39,037 nt of DNA from Pseudomonadales bacterium. GTDB lineage: Bacteria; Pseudomonadota; Gammaproteobacteria; Pseudomonadales; DT-91. A model generated the notes under the pieces. It was not told where the DNA came from and made no database searches. It was given only the letters and a program-made list of their open reading frames with translations. A program made the translations under genes and the position numbers. Numbering within the stretch: the stretch's first letter is position 1; every line of letters starts with the position of its first letter. Below are positions 32,174 to 39,037 of the stretch, piece by piece. Where the stretch lies: positions 1-39,037 of the forward strand of contig JABSRQ010000028.1 in assembly GCA_013215055.1 (NCBI GenBank). The letters run 5' to 3'.

Positions 32174-33613
32174 ATGTCTGATTCGAAAGTCTTATTGATT
32201 GAAGACAGTTTGACATTAGCAACGGTTTATCAGGAGTACCTCAGTGATGAGATGATGAACATCACTGCGGTTGAGTCTGGATCTGATGCGCTGAAACAAT
32301 TATCCACATCTGCTTTTGATTTGGTTTTGTTGGATTTAAATTTACCGGATATGCATGGTTTAGATATTTTGGCCTATATGCAGAAGCAGGGCATCGAGGT
32401 ACAAGTTGTGATTATGACGGCCCACGGATCGGTTGATATTGCCGTGGATGCGATGCGTTTTGGTGTTTTTGATTTCCTGACTAAGCCGTTTGATGCTAAG
32501 CGCTTATTAGTCACGGTACGCAATGCATTAAAACAAGCGCAGTTACATGCATTGGTGGATAATTACCGAGAACATTATGATCGGGAAGATTTCCACGGGT
32601 TTATTGGTGCATCCCTTCCCATGCAGGGGGTTTATCGCATTATTGAAAGTGCAGCCCCCAGCACTGCAACGGTTTTTATAACGGGTGAAAGTGGTACCGG
32701 TAAAGAGTTATGTGCCGAAGCTATCCATAAACAAAGCCCACGTAAAAATAAAGCCTTTATCGCGTTAAATTGTGCCGCAATCCCTAAAGATTTAATGGAG
32801 AGTGAGATATTTGGTCATGTGAAGGGCGCATTTACCGGTGCACTTAATCAACGTGATGGGGCCGCTAGCCTGGCTGATGGCGGCACATTATTTCTTGATG
32901 AACTTTGCGAAATGGATCTGGATTTACAAAGTAAAATTTTGCGTTTTATTCAAACGGGGACTTTTAATAAAGTGGGTTCCAGCAAACCTGAAAAGGTTGA
33001 TGTTCGTTTTGTTTGTGCAACTAATCGCGATCCGTTAAAAGAGGTGGAACAGGGGCGTTTTAGAGAGGACCTGTATTATCGTCTACACGTAATTCCTATT
33101 ACACTACCGCCATTACGCCAGCGTGATAATGATATTCTTATTATCGCGCAGCGTTTTTTAGACCAATACAGCAAGGAAGAGAATAAGGCATTCAAAAAGT
33201 TTGATGCCGGCTGTAAACAACAAATATTACAATATGATTGGCCGGGTAATATTCGCCAATTGCAAAATGTTATTCGTAACCTGGTGGTACTTAATGATGT
33301 TGAGGTCGTCAGCACGGATATTTTACCGCCACCGTTAAATCAACAATTAGCCCAACGAATTGTATCGACTGTGGCACACGAAAGTACGCCATTGCACTCT
33401 TCATCGTCAATGGTGTCTCAAAATTCTGTTCAGCATGTGGTTGATAATGCCGCCATCTTGAATATTGATATTCAACCTCTTTTAGAAGTTGAGAGACAGG
33501 CTATAGAGCAGGCCATTGCCTTTTGCGATGGCAATATCCCCAGGGCTGCGGCTTTGTTAGAGGTTAGCCCCTCAACGATTTATCGAAAAAAACAAGCCTG
33601 GGATGGTGCGTAG
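32174..33613 (+). CDS. Sigma-54-dependent NtrC-family response regulator (SypG-like)
   Basis: The product has 479 residues. The receiver (1-120) has Asp54 (FDLVLLDLNLPDMHGLD) and acidic pair E10-D11. The AAA+ domain (about 143-375) has Walker A GESGTGKE (171-178), GAFTGA (218-223, the sigma-54 contact loop), GGTLFLDEL (Walker B) and the arginine region FREDLYYRL. A C-terminal Fis-type HTH ends the protein (IEQAIAFCDGNIPRAAALLEVSPSTIYRKKQAW). With all parts present it should activate sigma-54 promoters when phosphorylated. It is the natural candidate to bind the five upstream elements described here. GGAG precedes the ATG. Its last 50 bp overlap the convergent epimerase gene. Confidence 0.95.
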   Translation: MSDSKVLLIEDSLTLATVYQEYLSDEMMNITAVESGSDALKQLSTSAFDLVLLDLNLPDMHGLDILAYMQKQGIEVQVVIMTAHGSVDIAVDAMRFGVFDFLTKPFDAKRLLVTVRNALKQAQLHALVDNYREHYDREDFHGFIGASLPMQGVYRIIESAAPSTATVFITGESGTGKELCAEAIHKQSPRKNKAFIALNCAAIPKDLMESEIFGHVKGAFTGALNQRDGAASLADGGTLFLDELCEMDLDLQSKILRFIQTGTFNKVGSSKPEKVDVRFVCATNRDPLKEVEQGRFREDLYYRLHVIPITLPPLRQRDNDILIIAQRFLDQYSKEENKAFKKFDAGCKQQILQYDWPGNIRQLQNVIRNLVVLNDVEVVSTDILPPPLNQQLAQRIVSTVAHESTPLHSSSSMVSQNSVQHVVDNAAILNIDIQPLLEVERQAIEQAIAFCDGNIPRAAALLEVSPSTIYRKKQAWDGA

Positions 33614-34574
33614 TTTTAACTTGCTGCGATGATCTTGTGCCGGTAGTTTTTTTATGTTGAAAACGTGTACCATGAATAGACAGGAGTAAACCTTCAGTGA
33701 GGGGGGTTATTGTCTTAAGCTGTAAATGTTCATAGGCTAATTGAGGATCGCCGATTGCGGTGTGAACATCTCCTTGTAATCGAGGTAACAGCTTGATGTT
33801 TTCTTTAATATTCATTAAAGAAAACAGGCTTTTAGCCAGGGTACGAATATCAGTCGCTTGACCACTGCATATATTGTATATCGGTGCAGAGGGACAGGCC
33901 TTTTTTATTCCGCTTAATAAATAACGAATAACATCATCGATGTAAACAAAATCTCTGCATTGTTTACCGTCACCATAAAGTATAACTCTTTGTAGTTGTT
34001 TAATGTCGTGAATGAAACGTGATACAACATCGTTGCTGTCCTTAGTGGGGGCACCATAAATATTAAACAAACGAAAGCCACAGGTATTGATGCTGTGCCG
34101 CTGCCCGGCAATTCGAGCATGCAATTCACAAGCGAGATTATCAGCACCATCAAGACATAGAGGCCTGAGTTCGTCAGTCTCTTTCAGTTTTGGTGTGGCA
34201 TTATCACCATAGACACTCGATGAAGAGGTATACACCACTTTTACCGATGCATGGCGGTTCTGTGATTGTGCAGCTTTCATGATATTGATTAAACCTGACA
34301 GGTAGGGACTGCAGTAATTGGGCCATTGATGTAGATTTTTAAAGACCCTAGGGCTGTTAGCAAGATGAAAACAGACATCGATAGATTGCATTGCCTTTTG
34401 TATCTGTTTCAGGTTTTGAACATCGGCAATGATCATCTTACATTGCTGAAGCTGCGCTGTTGATTGCGTATTTTTAATATCGAATAAAGTGACCTGGTCA
34501 CCTCGGGCTAATAGCGCCTGGGTCAAATGAGAAGCGATAAAGCCTGCGCCACCTGTTATAAGAACATTTGCCAT
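33564..34574 (-). CDS. NAD-dependent epimerase/dehydratase (extended SDR)
   Basis: The 336-residue nucleotide-sugar epimerase/dehydratase has a Rossmann start ITGGAGFIASHLTQALLARGDQVTLFD, VCFHLANSP, VVYTSSSSVYGDNATPKLKETDEL (catalytic Ser/Thr region), CGFRLFNIYGAPTKDSNDVVSRF, GDGKQCRDFVYIDDVIRYLL and YNICSGQATDIRTLA. The usual YxxxK is not clear: after the SSSVYG segment the expected Tyr-Lys pair reads CELHARIAGQ, so activity should be verified. The last ~20 residues are antisense to the activator's HTH and may be read-through of a lost stop. It supplies or modifies a nucleotide sugar. A sigma-54-like site lies 40 bp upstream. Confidence 0.82.
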   Translation of the reverse strand: MANVLITGGAGFIASHLTQALLARGDQVTLFDIKNTQSTAQLQQCKMIIADVQNLKQIQKAMQSIDVCFHLANSPRVFKNLHQWPNYCSPYLSGLINIMKAAQSQNRHASVKVVYTSSSSVYGDNATPKLKETDELRPLCLDGADNLACELHARIAGQRHSINTCGFRLFNIYGAPTKDSNDVVSRFIHDIKQLQRVILYGDGKQCRDFVYIDDVIRYLLSGIKKACPSAPIYNICSGQATDIRTLAKSLFSLMNIKENIKLLPRLQGDVHTAIGDPQLAYEHLQLKTITPLTEGLLLSIHGTRFQHKKTTGTRSSQQVKTTHHPRLVFFDKSLRG

Positions 34575-34613
34575 AATGTGTTCAGACCTGTGAGTGAAGA
34601 ATAGAAAGTCTCC

Positions 34614-34629
34614 AGCAATTCTCTTGCCA
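34614..34629 (-). promoter_or_regulatory. Sigma-54 promoter of the epimerase gene
   Basis: Minus-strand TGGCAAGAGAATTGCT matches TGGYRYR-N4-TTGCW with one mismatch (A for Y). The epimerase start is 40 bp downstream. Element C is 70 bp upstream on this strand. Confidence 0.7.
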
Positions 34630-34699
34630 AAAAGCTTGAATGCCTACAACTGGCCTGTTGATGGTTTTATGGGCTAGGGGGATGTTGCACCATTGATAA

Positions 34700-34716
34700 T
34701 TGTATTGCAGTTTGCA
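34700..34716. promoter_or_regulatory. Candidate enhancer element C (TTGTATTGCAGTTTGCA)
   Basis: A copy of the shared motif sits almost midway between divergent sigma-54 sites: 70 bp to the epimerase promoter and 78 bp to the glycosyltransferase promoter. A partial second copy (12 of 17) starts 12 bp later at 34712. Confidence 0.7.
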
Positions 34717-34794
34717 ACGCGAATGGTTGTGCTTTGTTGATAACTTTTTTGACTTCTAGCATTAAGTTATTGAACTTATTTTATTATTTTCTCA

Positions 34795-34810
34795 TGGTGT
34801 GAATTTTGCT
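34795..34810 (+). promoter_or_regulatory. Sigma-54 promoter of the glycosyltransferase-flippase unit
   Basis: TGGTGTGAATTTTGCT fits TGGYRYR-N4-TTGCW at every position. The start codon is 33 bp downstream, with GGAGGG as ribosome site. Confidence 0.8.
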
Positions 34811-34842
34811 CTTCTTACGTTAAAGGTTTTTGCGGAGGGCAT

Positions 34843-35883
34843 ATGCACACGATTAACAACGAAATTTTCATCTTGTTAGATAGCTCGGGTTTTGGCGGTA
34901 TTGAGAGCCATGTATTGAATTTGGCTAGAGGATTAAAGCGCGCCTATCAACCTGTGTGTATCGTTTTTTATCAATGTCATGGGTCACATGACCTGGCAGA
35001 GAAGGCTAGACAAGAGGGCATTGCGCTGGTAAAACTTGACGGCAGACTTTCTAGTTTATATCGATTATTAAACCAACATAAGCCCCATATCTTGCACACC
35101 CATGGTTATAAGTCTTCTATTATTGGCCGAGTATTGGCAAAGATTTTATCCATTGCCGTTGTATCAACTCATCATGCTGGAGAACCAGGACCTGGGCGTA
35201 TACAGTTTTATACGTATCTGGATAGGTTATTGTTTTCATGGGCGGTTAATATTGCAGTAAGTAAAACCGTGGCTTGCCAGTTACCCGCAAAAGCCGCCGT
35301 GATAGCCAACTTTGTCGCCTGTCCGGCTCAACTTCCGAAAAAACAAATGGTCTCTAAGTCTGGGCATATCGCTTTTGTTGGACGTTTAAGCCATGAAAAA
35401 GGTCCTGACTGTTTTATGGATCTTGCAAGCCAGTTAACGACGCTTCAATTCTCGGTTTTTGGTGATGGGCCTATGCGTGAGACATTGCAGAGAACATCTA
35501 CAGCCAATGTGCATTTCCAGGGTAACGTATCGCAGATGCAGTCGTATTGGCAGGATATTGACTATCTTTGCATCACCTCCCGGCATGAAGGTTTACCTTT
35601 GGTTGCTCTAGAGGCGATGGCAAATGGGGTTATAGTCATCGCATTCTCTGTCGGCGGTTTAGCCCACCTGATTCAACATGGAAAAAATGGTTACCTAATT
35701 TCTCCTGCAGATACAAACGCAATGGCGCAGATGCTAATACGGCTTATGTCATGTTCTGAGCAGCAATTACAACGTATACGTCGACAAGCACGTCATCATA
35801 TTCAACAGCGTTATAGTACTGAACGGTTATTACCGAGAGTCATGAGTGTTTATCGATATGCGTTGTCCAAGGCTGCAATATGA
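34843..35883 (+). CDS. Glycosyltransferase family 4
   Basis: The 346-residue GT-B glycosyltransferase has LLDSSGFGGIESHVLNLARGL, ILHTHGYKSSIIGRVLAK, VSTHHAGEPGPGRIQFYTYLDR and NIAVSKTVACQL. The donor domain has IAFVGRLSHEKGPDCFMDLA, VFGDGPMRETLQ, VHFQGNVSQMQSYWQDIDYLCITSRHEGLPLVALEAMANGVIVIAFSVGGLAHLI (E-x7-E) and YSTERLL at the end. No signal peptide. First gene of a sigma-54 unit; its stop overlaps the flippase start (ATGA). It adds a sugar to the lipid-linked repeat; donor unknown. Confidence 0.9.
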   Translation: MHTINNEIFILLDSSGFGGIESHVLNLARGLKRAYQPVCIVFYQCHGSHDLAEKARQEGIALVKLDGRLSSLYRLLNQHKPHILHTHGYKSSIIGRVLAKILSIAVVSTHHAGEPGPGRIQFYTYLDRLLFSWAVNIAVSKTVACQLPAKAAVIANFVACPAQLPKKQMVSKSGHIAFVGRLSHEKGPDCFMDLASQLTTLQFSVFGDGPMRETLQRTSTANVHFQGNVSQMQSYWQDIDYLCITSRHEGLPLVALEAMANGVIVIAFSVGGLAHLIQHGKNGYLISPADTNAMAQMLIRLMSCSEQQLQRIRRQARHHIQQRYSTERLLPRVMSVYRYALSKAAI

Positions 35884-37259
35884 ATCCGGTGTTAATCAAA
35901 GATTATACCCACGACAGCCGAGTGAAATGTGCAATCGTTAAAGCAAGCACGTTGCTTGCCTCGCAACATATACAGCAGGCGATGTATTACGGTGCAGGTT
36001 TATTATGCATGCGGGGTATTTCATTATTCATGTTGCCGGTGTTTACCCATTATTTAGACCCGTTGCAATATGGCCAGCTTGAGGTTTTATTAGCCTTTGT
36101 CAGTATTGCCAGTTTGATATTATCGTTGGGATTGGTTGAGGCGATGTATCGGTTTTGTGGTTTGGCGGCGTCTATGGCTGAGAAAAAACAGCTTGTTGCT
36201 CAGTTAATGTCGGTCAGTATTATTTTTTCGTTGATATTCTATGTTTTTTTAACCCTGATTCTACCCTTTATACATGTTTTATTACCTGGTGAATTAGCGT
36301 TGATCGATCTTCACTATTTATTAATTTCTATTGTGTTGGAATCCCCGATTGCTGTTGCACTAGCCTGGTTGCGATTAACCGATCAGGCCAAACTGTTTTT
36401 TTATGTAACCGTAGGGAAGACAATTGTTCAAACGTTGTTTAGCTGGTGGGGGCTAAAATCGGGTTTTGCGGTAACCGCAATTTGCCAAGCTTCAGCGATT
36501 AGTTCAGTTTTTTTAGCGACCATATTGATTTGCTGGCACGTAAGGCAGGTCGGTTGGTGGGGAAGGTGGCAGCAAGTGAAACCGTTACTTTTTTACGGTG
36601 GACCTTTTGTTATTAGTGGCATCGCAGGGTTTCTTTTATCCGGTGCCGATCGTTGGTTAATCGCTGCAGAGCTTGGCACACAAGCGGTAGCCATTTTTGC
36701 GATAGCGTTAAAATTTTCATTAATTCCGAGTTTATTGATGCAGCCATTTTCGCTGTGGTGGTATGCAAGACGTTTTACGTTATTAGGTTCGCCGCAGGCT
36801 TTAAAAAAGCACGCAAATATCGCAGTAAACGGCCTGCTTTTGTGGTTTTTAATGATTGCTTTAGTTGGAGTAGTAGGCCCTTTGTTAATCATAGAAATGA
36901 CGCCAGAAATTTATCACGAAGCCGTGAAGTTTCTACCGGGTTTGTTGCTGGCCGTTGCGTTTCGAAGTGTTGCTGACTTGTTGAATATTGGTTGTTTTAC
37001 GCAGACGGATAGCCGTTTGCAGATGTGTCTTAATATGGCGGTTTCTGCATTGGGTTTTACTGCGCTAGTGGTGCTTATTCCCATGTTCGGTATTATTGGT
37101 GCTATCGCTGCCTGCCTTTTGGCTGCGGTGTTAAAAATGTGTGTGTTTTATGGTTTTAGTCAGCGTTTAATATGGTTGCCGTATCCTCTACGGCGCTTAT
37201 TACCCGGGGTTGTCATTATGGTTTTGATGATTGTGCTAGGGCAGTCGTTGTATGCTTAA
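35880..37259 (+). CDS. Wzx-type oligosaccharide flippase (MVF/MATE superfamily)
   Basis: The product has 459 residues and about 12-14 hydrophobic helices. The first conserved region is YYGAGLLCMRGISLFMLPVFTHYLDPLQYGQLEVLLAFVSIASLI, typical of polysaccharide-biosynthesis transporters; later helices include LLFYGGPFVISGIAGFLLSGADRWLIAAELGTQAVAIFAIALKF. It moves the undecaprenyl-linked unit across the inner membrane. It starts in the 4-bp overlap with the glycosyltransferase gene. The presence of a Wzx here implies a Wzy-dependent route; no Wzy polymerase is recognisable inside the window. Confidence 0.88.
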   Translation: MNPVLIKDYTHDSRVKCAIVKASTLLASQHIQQAMYYGAGLLCMRGISLFMLPVFTHYLDPLQYGQLEVLLAFVSIASLILSLGLVEAMYRFCGLAASMAEKKQLVAQLMSVSIIFSLIFYVFLTLILPFIHVLLPGELALIDLHYLLISIVLESPIAVALAWLRLTDQAKLFFYVTVGKTIVQTLFSWWGLKSGFAVTAICQASAISSVFLATILICWHVRQVGWWGRWQQVKPLLFYGGPFVISGIAGFLLSGADRWLIAAELGTQAVAIFAIALKFSLIPSLLMQPFSLWWYARRFTLLGSPQALKKHANIAVNGLLLWFLMIALVGVVGPLLIIEMTPEIYHEAVKFLPGLLLAVAFRSVADLLNIGCFTQTDSRLQMCLNMAVSALGFTALVVLIPMFGIIGAIAACLLAAVLKMCVFYGFSQRLIWLPYPLRRLLPGVVIMVLMIVLGQSLYA

Positions 37260-37434
37260 TGTTAGTGGGTAGGTCCCCTTAGCTGTTAACGCTGACAACC
37301 GATGAGAAAACAGTTGTAATGAGTTTGTTATCTGATTATTGCTTGCTGTTATCGGCGGGTTTGTTCCTCATTTGTATATTTCTTGCTGCTGGCATCTACA
37401 ACAGAAAATCTGGATAAACATGCATAATCGGTTA

Positions 37435-37451
37435 CTGCATCGCATTGTGCA
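37435..37451. promoter_or_regulatory. Candidate enhancer element E (CTGCATCGCATTGTGCA)
   Basis: Shares TGCATCGCA exactly with element A and ends in TGCA. The sigma-54 site at 37517 is 65 bp downstream. The rest of the 309-bp gap after the flippase gene shows no terminator or RNA gene. Confidence 0.6.
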
Positions 37452-37516
37452 ATTAAAACAATCTCATAATGAAAAATCCTAAGGCAGAAGTCGATAGCGT
37501 CACTATTTAGTTTTTT

Positions 37517-37532
37517 TGGTACGAGCTTTGCT
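37517..37532 (+). promoter_or_regulatory. Sigma-54 promoter of the sulfotransferase unit
   Basis: TGGTACGAGCTTTGCT fits TGGYRYR-N4-TTGCW at every position. The ATG of the sulfotransferase is 37 bp downstream. Confidence 0.8.
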
Positions 37533-37568
37533 CATGTTAAGTCAACACAAAAAAAATTGGGCTTAGCG

Positions 37569-38516
37569 ATGATTGATCAGAATAATCACAGATGTAGATA
37601 TAATGAATCTGTTTTGAAAGAACCGATTATATTTATTGGTCCGGGACGATCTGGCTCGACGATTGTTTCCGAGTTTGTTTTTGTGCATGAGCATTTAGCT
37701 TGGTTGACACAATATCATGAGTGGTTTCCTAATCGTCAAATCTTTAATCATTTTCGTAACGTCTTTGATAACCGTTTATGGCAAGTACACGGAGAAAGGT
37801 CACAGCTTAATAAAACCAAACTGTTGAATGAGCTGATACCAAGGCCGGCGGAAGCTTACCCCTTTTGGGAATACTTAACGGGCCATCATCGAGATTTCTC
37901 TCGTGATTTTATGCTTAATCAACGGGCCACGCCCGATGAAAAACGCTTTATTCGCCAACAAATTGCTAAAATAGTTGTCGCTCAGGGGCGCCAGCGTTTT
38001 GCGATGAAAATTACCGGACCTGGGCGTATAGCCTATTTAAAAAGTCTGTTTCCTGATGCTCAATTCATCAATGTTGTGCGTTCTGCACATGAGACAATTA
38101 CGTCGATGATCAACGTACCTTTTTGGCAGCAGCAAGGTATGAAAAATCTGTGGTGGACGGGGGCTTATGATGAAAATGAAATTGCCGCTTTTATGTTGAG
38201 GAAGTCAGACCCTTATTGGGTGACTGCAATGCAGTTAGCGAAGGTGTTAGAAACGACGCAGCAAGAAACTGAAGAGGAATGTGTACCCGCTTTAACGATC
38301 GCCTACGAGGATTTTATTGAAAATGCAGAAAATGTAGTCAATAACATCATGCAGTTCACTGGGTTGCCGGAATGCAAAAATGTTGATGATAAATTGCTGC
38401 TTTGTCAGGTCGTTAATCGTAATAAACATAAGCAACGCCCCTGTCATGCGCAGAAGAAAATACTAAATACGTTATTTAACGATGAATTCTTAGGAGGTTT
38501 ATGTGATGGGCGGTAG
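37569..38516 (+). CDS. Sulfotransferase family protein
   Basis: The product has 315 residues from ATG 37569 (TTG 37557 is an in-frame alternative, closer to the predicted transcript start). The 5'-phosphosulfate loop is IIFIGPGRSGSTIVSEFVF; the 3'-phosphate strand is FINVVRSAHETITSMINV, both as in PAPS-dependent sulfotransferases. LTIAYEDFIENAENVVNNIMQFTGLP is the usual C-terminal segment. It would transfer sulfate from PAPS to an acceptor, here plausibly a sugar of the exopolysaccharide, which is inferred from position. No signal peptide or membrane span. It overlaps the next glycosyltransferase start. Confidence 0.85.
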   Translation: MIDQNNHRCRYNESVLKEPIIFIGPGRSGSTIVSEFVFVHEHLAWLTQYHEWFPNRQIFNHFRNVFDNRLWQVHGERSQLNKTKLLNELIPRPAEAYPFWEYLTGHHRDFSRDFMLNQRATPDEKRFIRQQIAKIVVAQGRQRFAMKITGPGRIAYLKSLFPDAQFINVVRSAHETITSMINVPFWQQQGMKNLWWTGAYDENEIAAFMLRKSDPYWVTAMQLAKVLETTQQETEEECVPALTIAYEDFIENAENVVNNIMQFTGLPECKNVDDKLLLCQVVNRNKHKQRPCHAQKKILNTLFNDEFLGGLCDGR

Positions 38517-39037
38517 GCATGTTGATCTAACGGTAGTGCCTATTCCTGTGTTGTTTGTGCACTATGGTGAGAACTGGATACGGGGCAGTGAACGTTGTCT
38601 TTTAGATTTTTTGAGCCAGTTAAACCGGCAGCAATATACACCTATTCTATGGTGTAACACTCCGGTGATGGCTGCTGCCGCGAAGCAATTAAATTGTACG
38701 GTATATCTTGATGAGTTTTCGTTGCTCTTTGGCTGGCAAGCTCCACGCTTTAATGTTTTTCGATATATACAATTAATTACACGGGCTTGCCAATTAATTA
38801 AAAGGCATCATGTTTGTGTTATTCATACCAATAGTGCCGCACCTTGCCAATGGATGACGATAGCCGCGAAGATCACAAATAAGCCTGTTCTAGCGCAATT
38901 ACACTGTCGTTATAGTGGCCGTGATCGCTGTAGCCTTGGCCTGTATTGGGCGAATAAAATTATAGGTGTGAGTCAGGCCGTTGTGCGGCCATTGATTAAA
39001 GACGGAATAGCGGTTGATCAATTGGCGGTTATTTACA
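38506..39037 (+). CDS. Glycosyltransferase family 4 (partial, runs off right edge)
   Basis: ATG 38506, or GTG 38503 just before it, follows AGGAGG and overlaps the sulfotransferase stop by 11 bp. The 177 visible codons give the N-terminal acceptor domain of a GT-B enzyme: VLFVHYGENWIRGSERCLLDFL, CVIHTNSAAPCQWMTIAAK, LAQLHCRYSGRDRCSLGLYW, then NKIIGVSQAVVRPLIKDGI, ending at AVIY just before the expected N-G linker. The donor domain lies outside the window. It belongs to the sigma-54 unit beginning at 37517. Confidence 0.85.
   Translation, partial: MGGRHVDLTVVPIPVLFVHYGENWIRGSERCLLDFLSQLNRQQYTPILWCNTPVMAAAAKQLNCTVYLDEFSLLFGWQAPRFNVFRYIQLITRACQLIKRHHVCVIHTNSAAPCQWMTIAAKITNKPVLAQLHCRYSGRDRCSLGLYWANKIIGVSQAVVRPLIKDGIAVDQLAVIY

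Noticed and set aside
36653..36976. Plus-strand 107-codon open frame
   Set aside because: It lies entirely inside the flippase gene in another frame, with no ribosome site or recognisable motif.
9594..39037. PEP-CTERM/exosortase (XrtA) polysaccharide system
   Set aside because: No exosortase, no PEP-CTERM C-terminus on any protein and no PrsK-type kinase; the STAS, SypE and SypG architectures fit syp better.

Overview
The window comes from a gammaproteobacterium of moderate-to-low GC. Gene content (FklB, PabB, a DUF1329 lipoprotein, an LruC-domain secreted protein, a syp-type polysaccharide locus) fits a marine Oceanospirillales- or Vibrio-like lineage. That placement is inference; no rRNA or other phylogenetic marker is present.

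Left part (1-9080) is housekeeping or accessory metabolism: a truncated DUF1329 lipoprotein with an 11-residue repeat arm, fklB, a YgjP-type metallopeptidase, a group II truncated haemoglobin, pabB, and a strongly expressed-looking two-gene biotin-dependent acyl-CoA carboxylase. The carboxylase is preceded by a small leader reading frame whose stop overlaps the first carboxylase start (TAATG).

Right part (9089-39037) is one exopolysaccharide/biofilm region closely resembling the Vibrio fischeri syp (symbiosis polysaccharide) locus, with blocks in a different order. Block M-N-(lipoprotein)-O-P-Q-R (acetyltransferase, glycosyltransferase, small lipoprotein, chain-length protein, two glycosyltransferases, initiating sugar transferase) is followed by block A-B-C-D (STAS protein, OmpA-like lipoprotein, six-SLBB export protein, CpsD-like ATPase). 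Then come the regulators: a PAS histidine kinase and a receiver/degenerate HD-GYP protein on the minus strand, a large hybrid kinase, a SypE-like RsbW-REC-PP2C protein and a SypG-like NtrC-family activator with GAFTGA. After these come an epimerase, more glycosyltransferases, a flippase and a sulfotransferase. On the other side lie an LruC/GEVED secreted protein and a lipoprotein.

The main discovery is regulatory. Five intergenic regions carry a shared 17-bp element (consensus TTGCATYGCAAWTTGCA). Each lies 66-108 bp upstream of a -24/-12 sigma-54 promoter match. Two of the elements sit between divergent genes with a sigma-54-like promoter on each side, giving seven candidate promoters: five good, one with a single core mismatch, one weak. 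The locus encodes the matching activator (SypG-like), so the sequence supports a self-contained sigma-54 polysaccharide regulon that also takes in the secreted LruC protein and the sulfotransferase unit. Post-translational control is suggested by the SypA/SypE partner-switching pair. Promoter and enhancer matches were found by eye; no scoring or database search was run.
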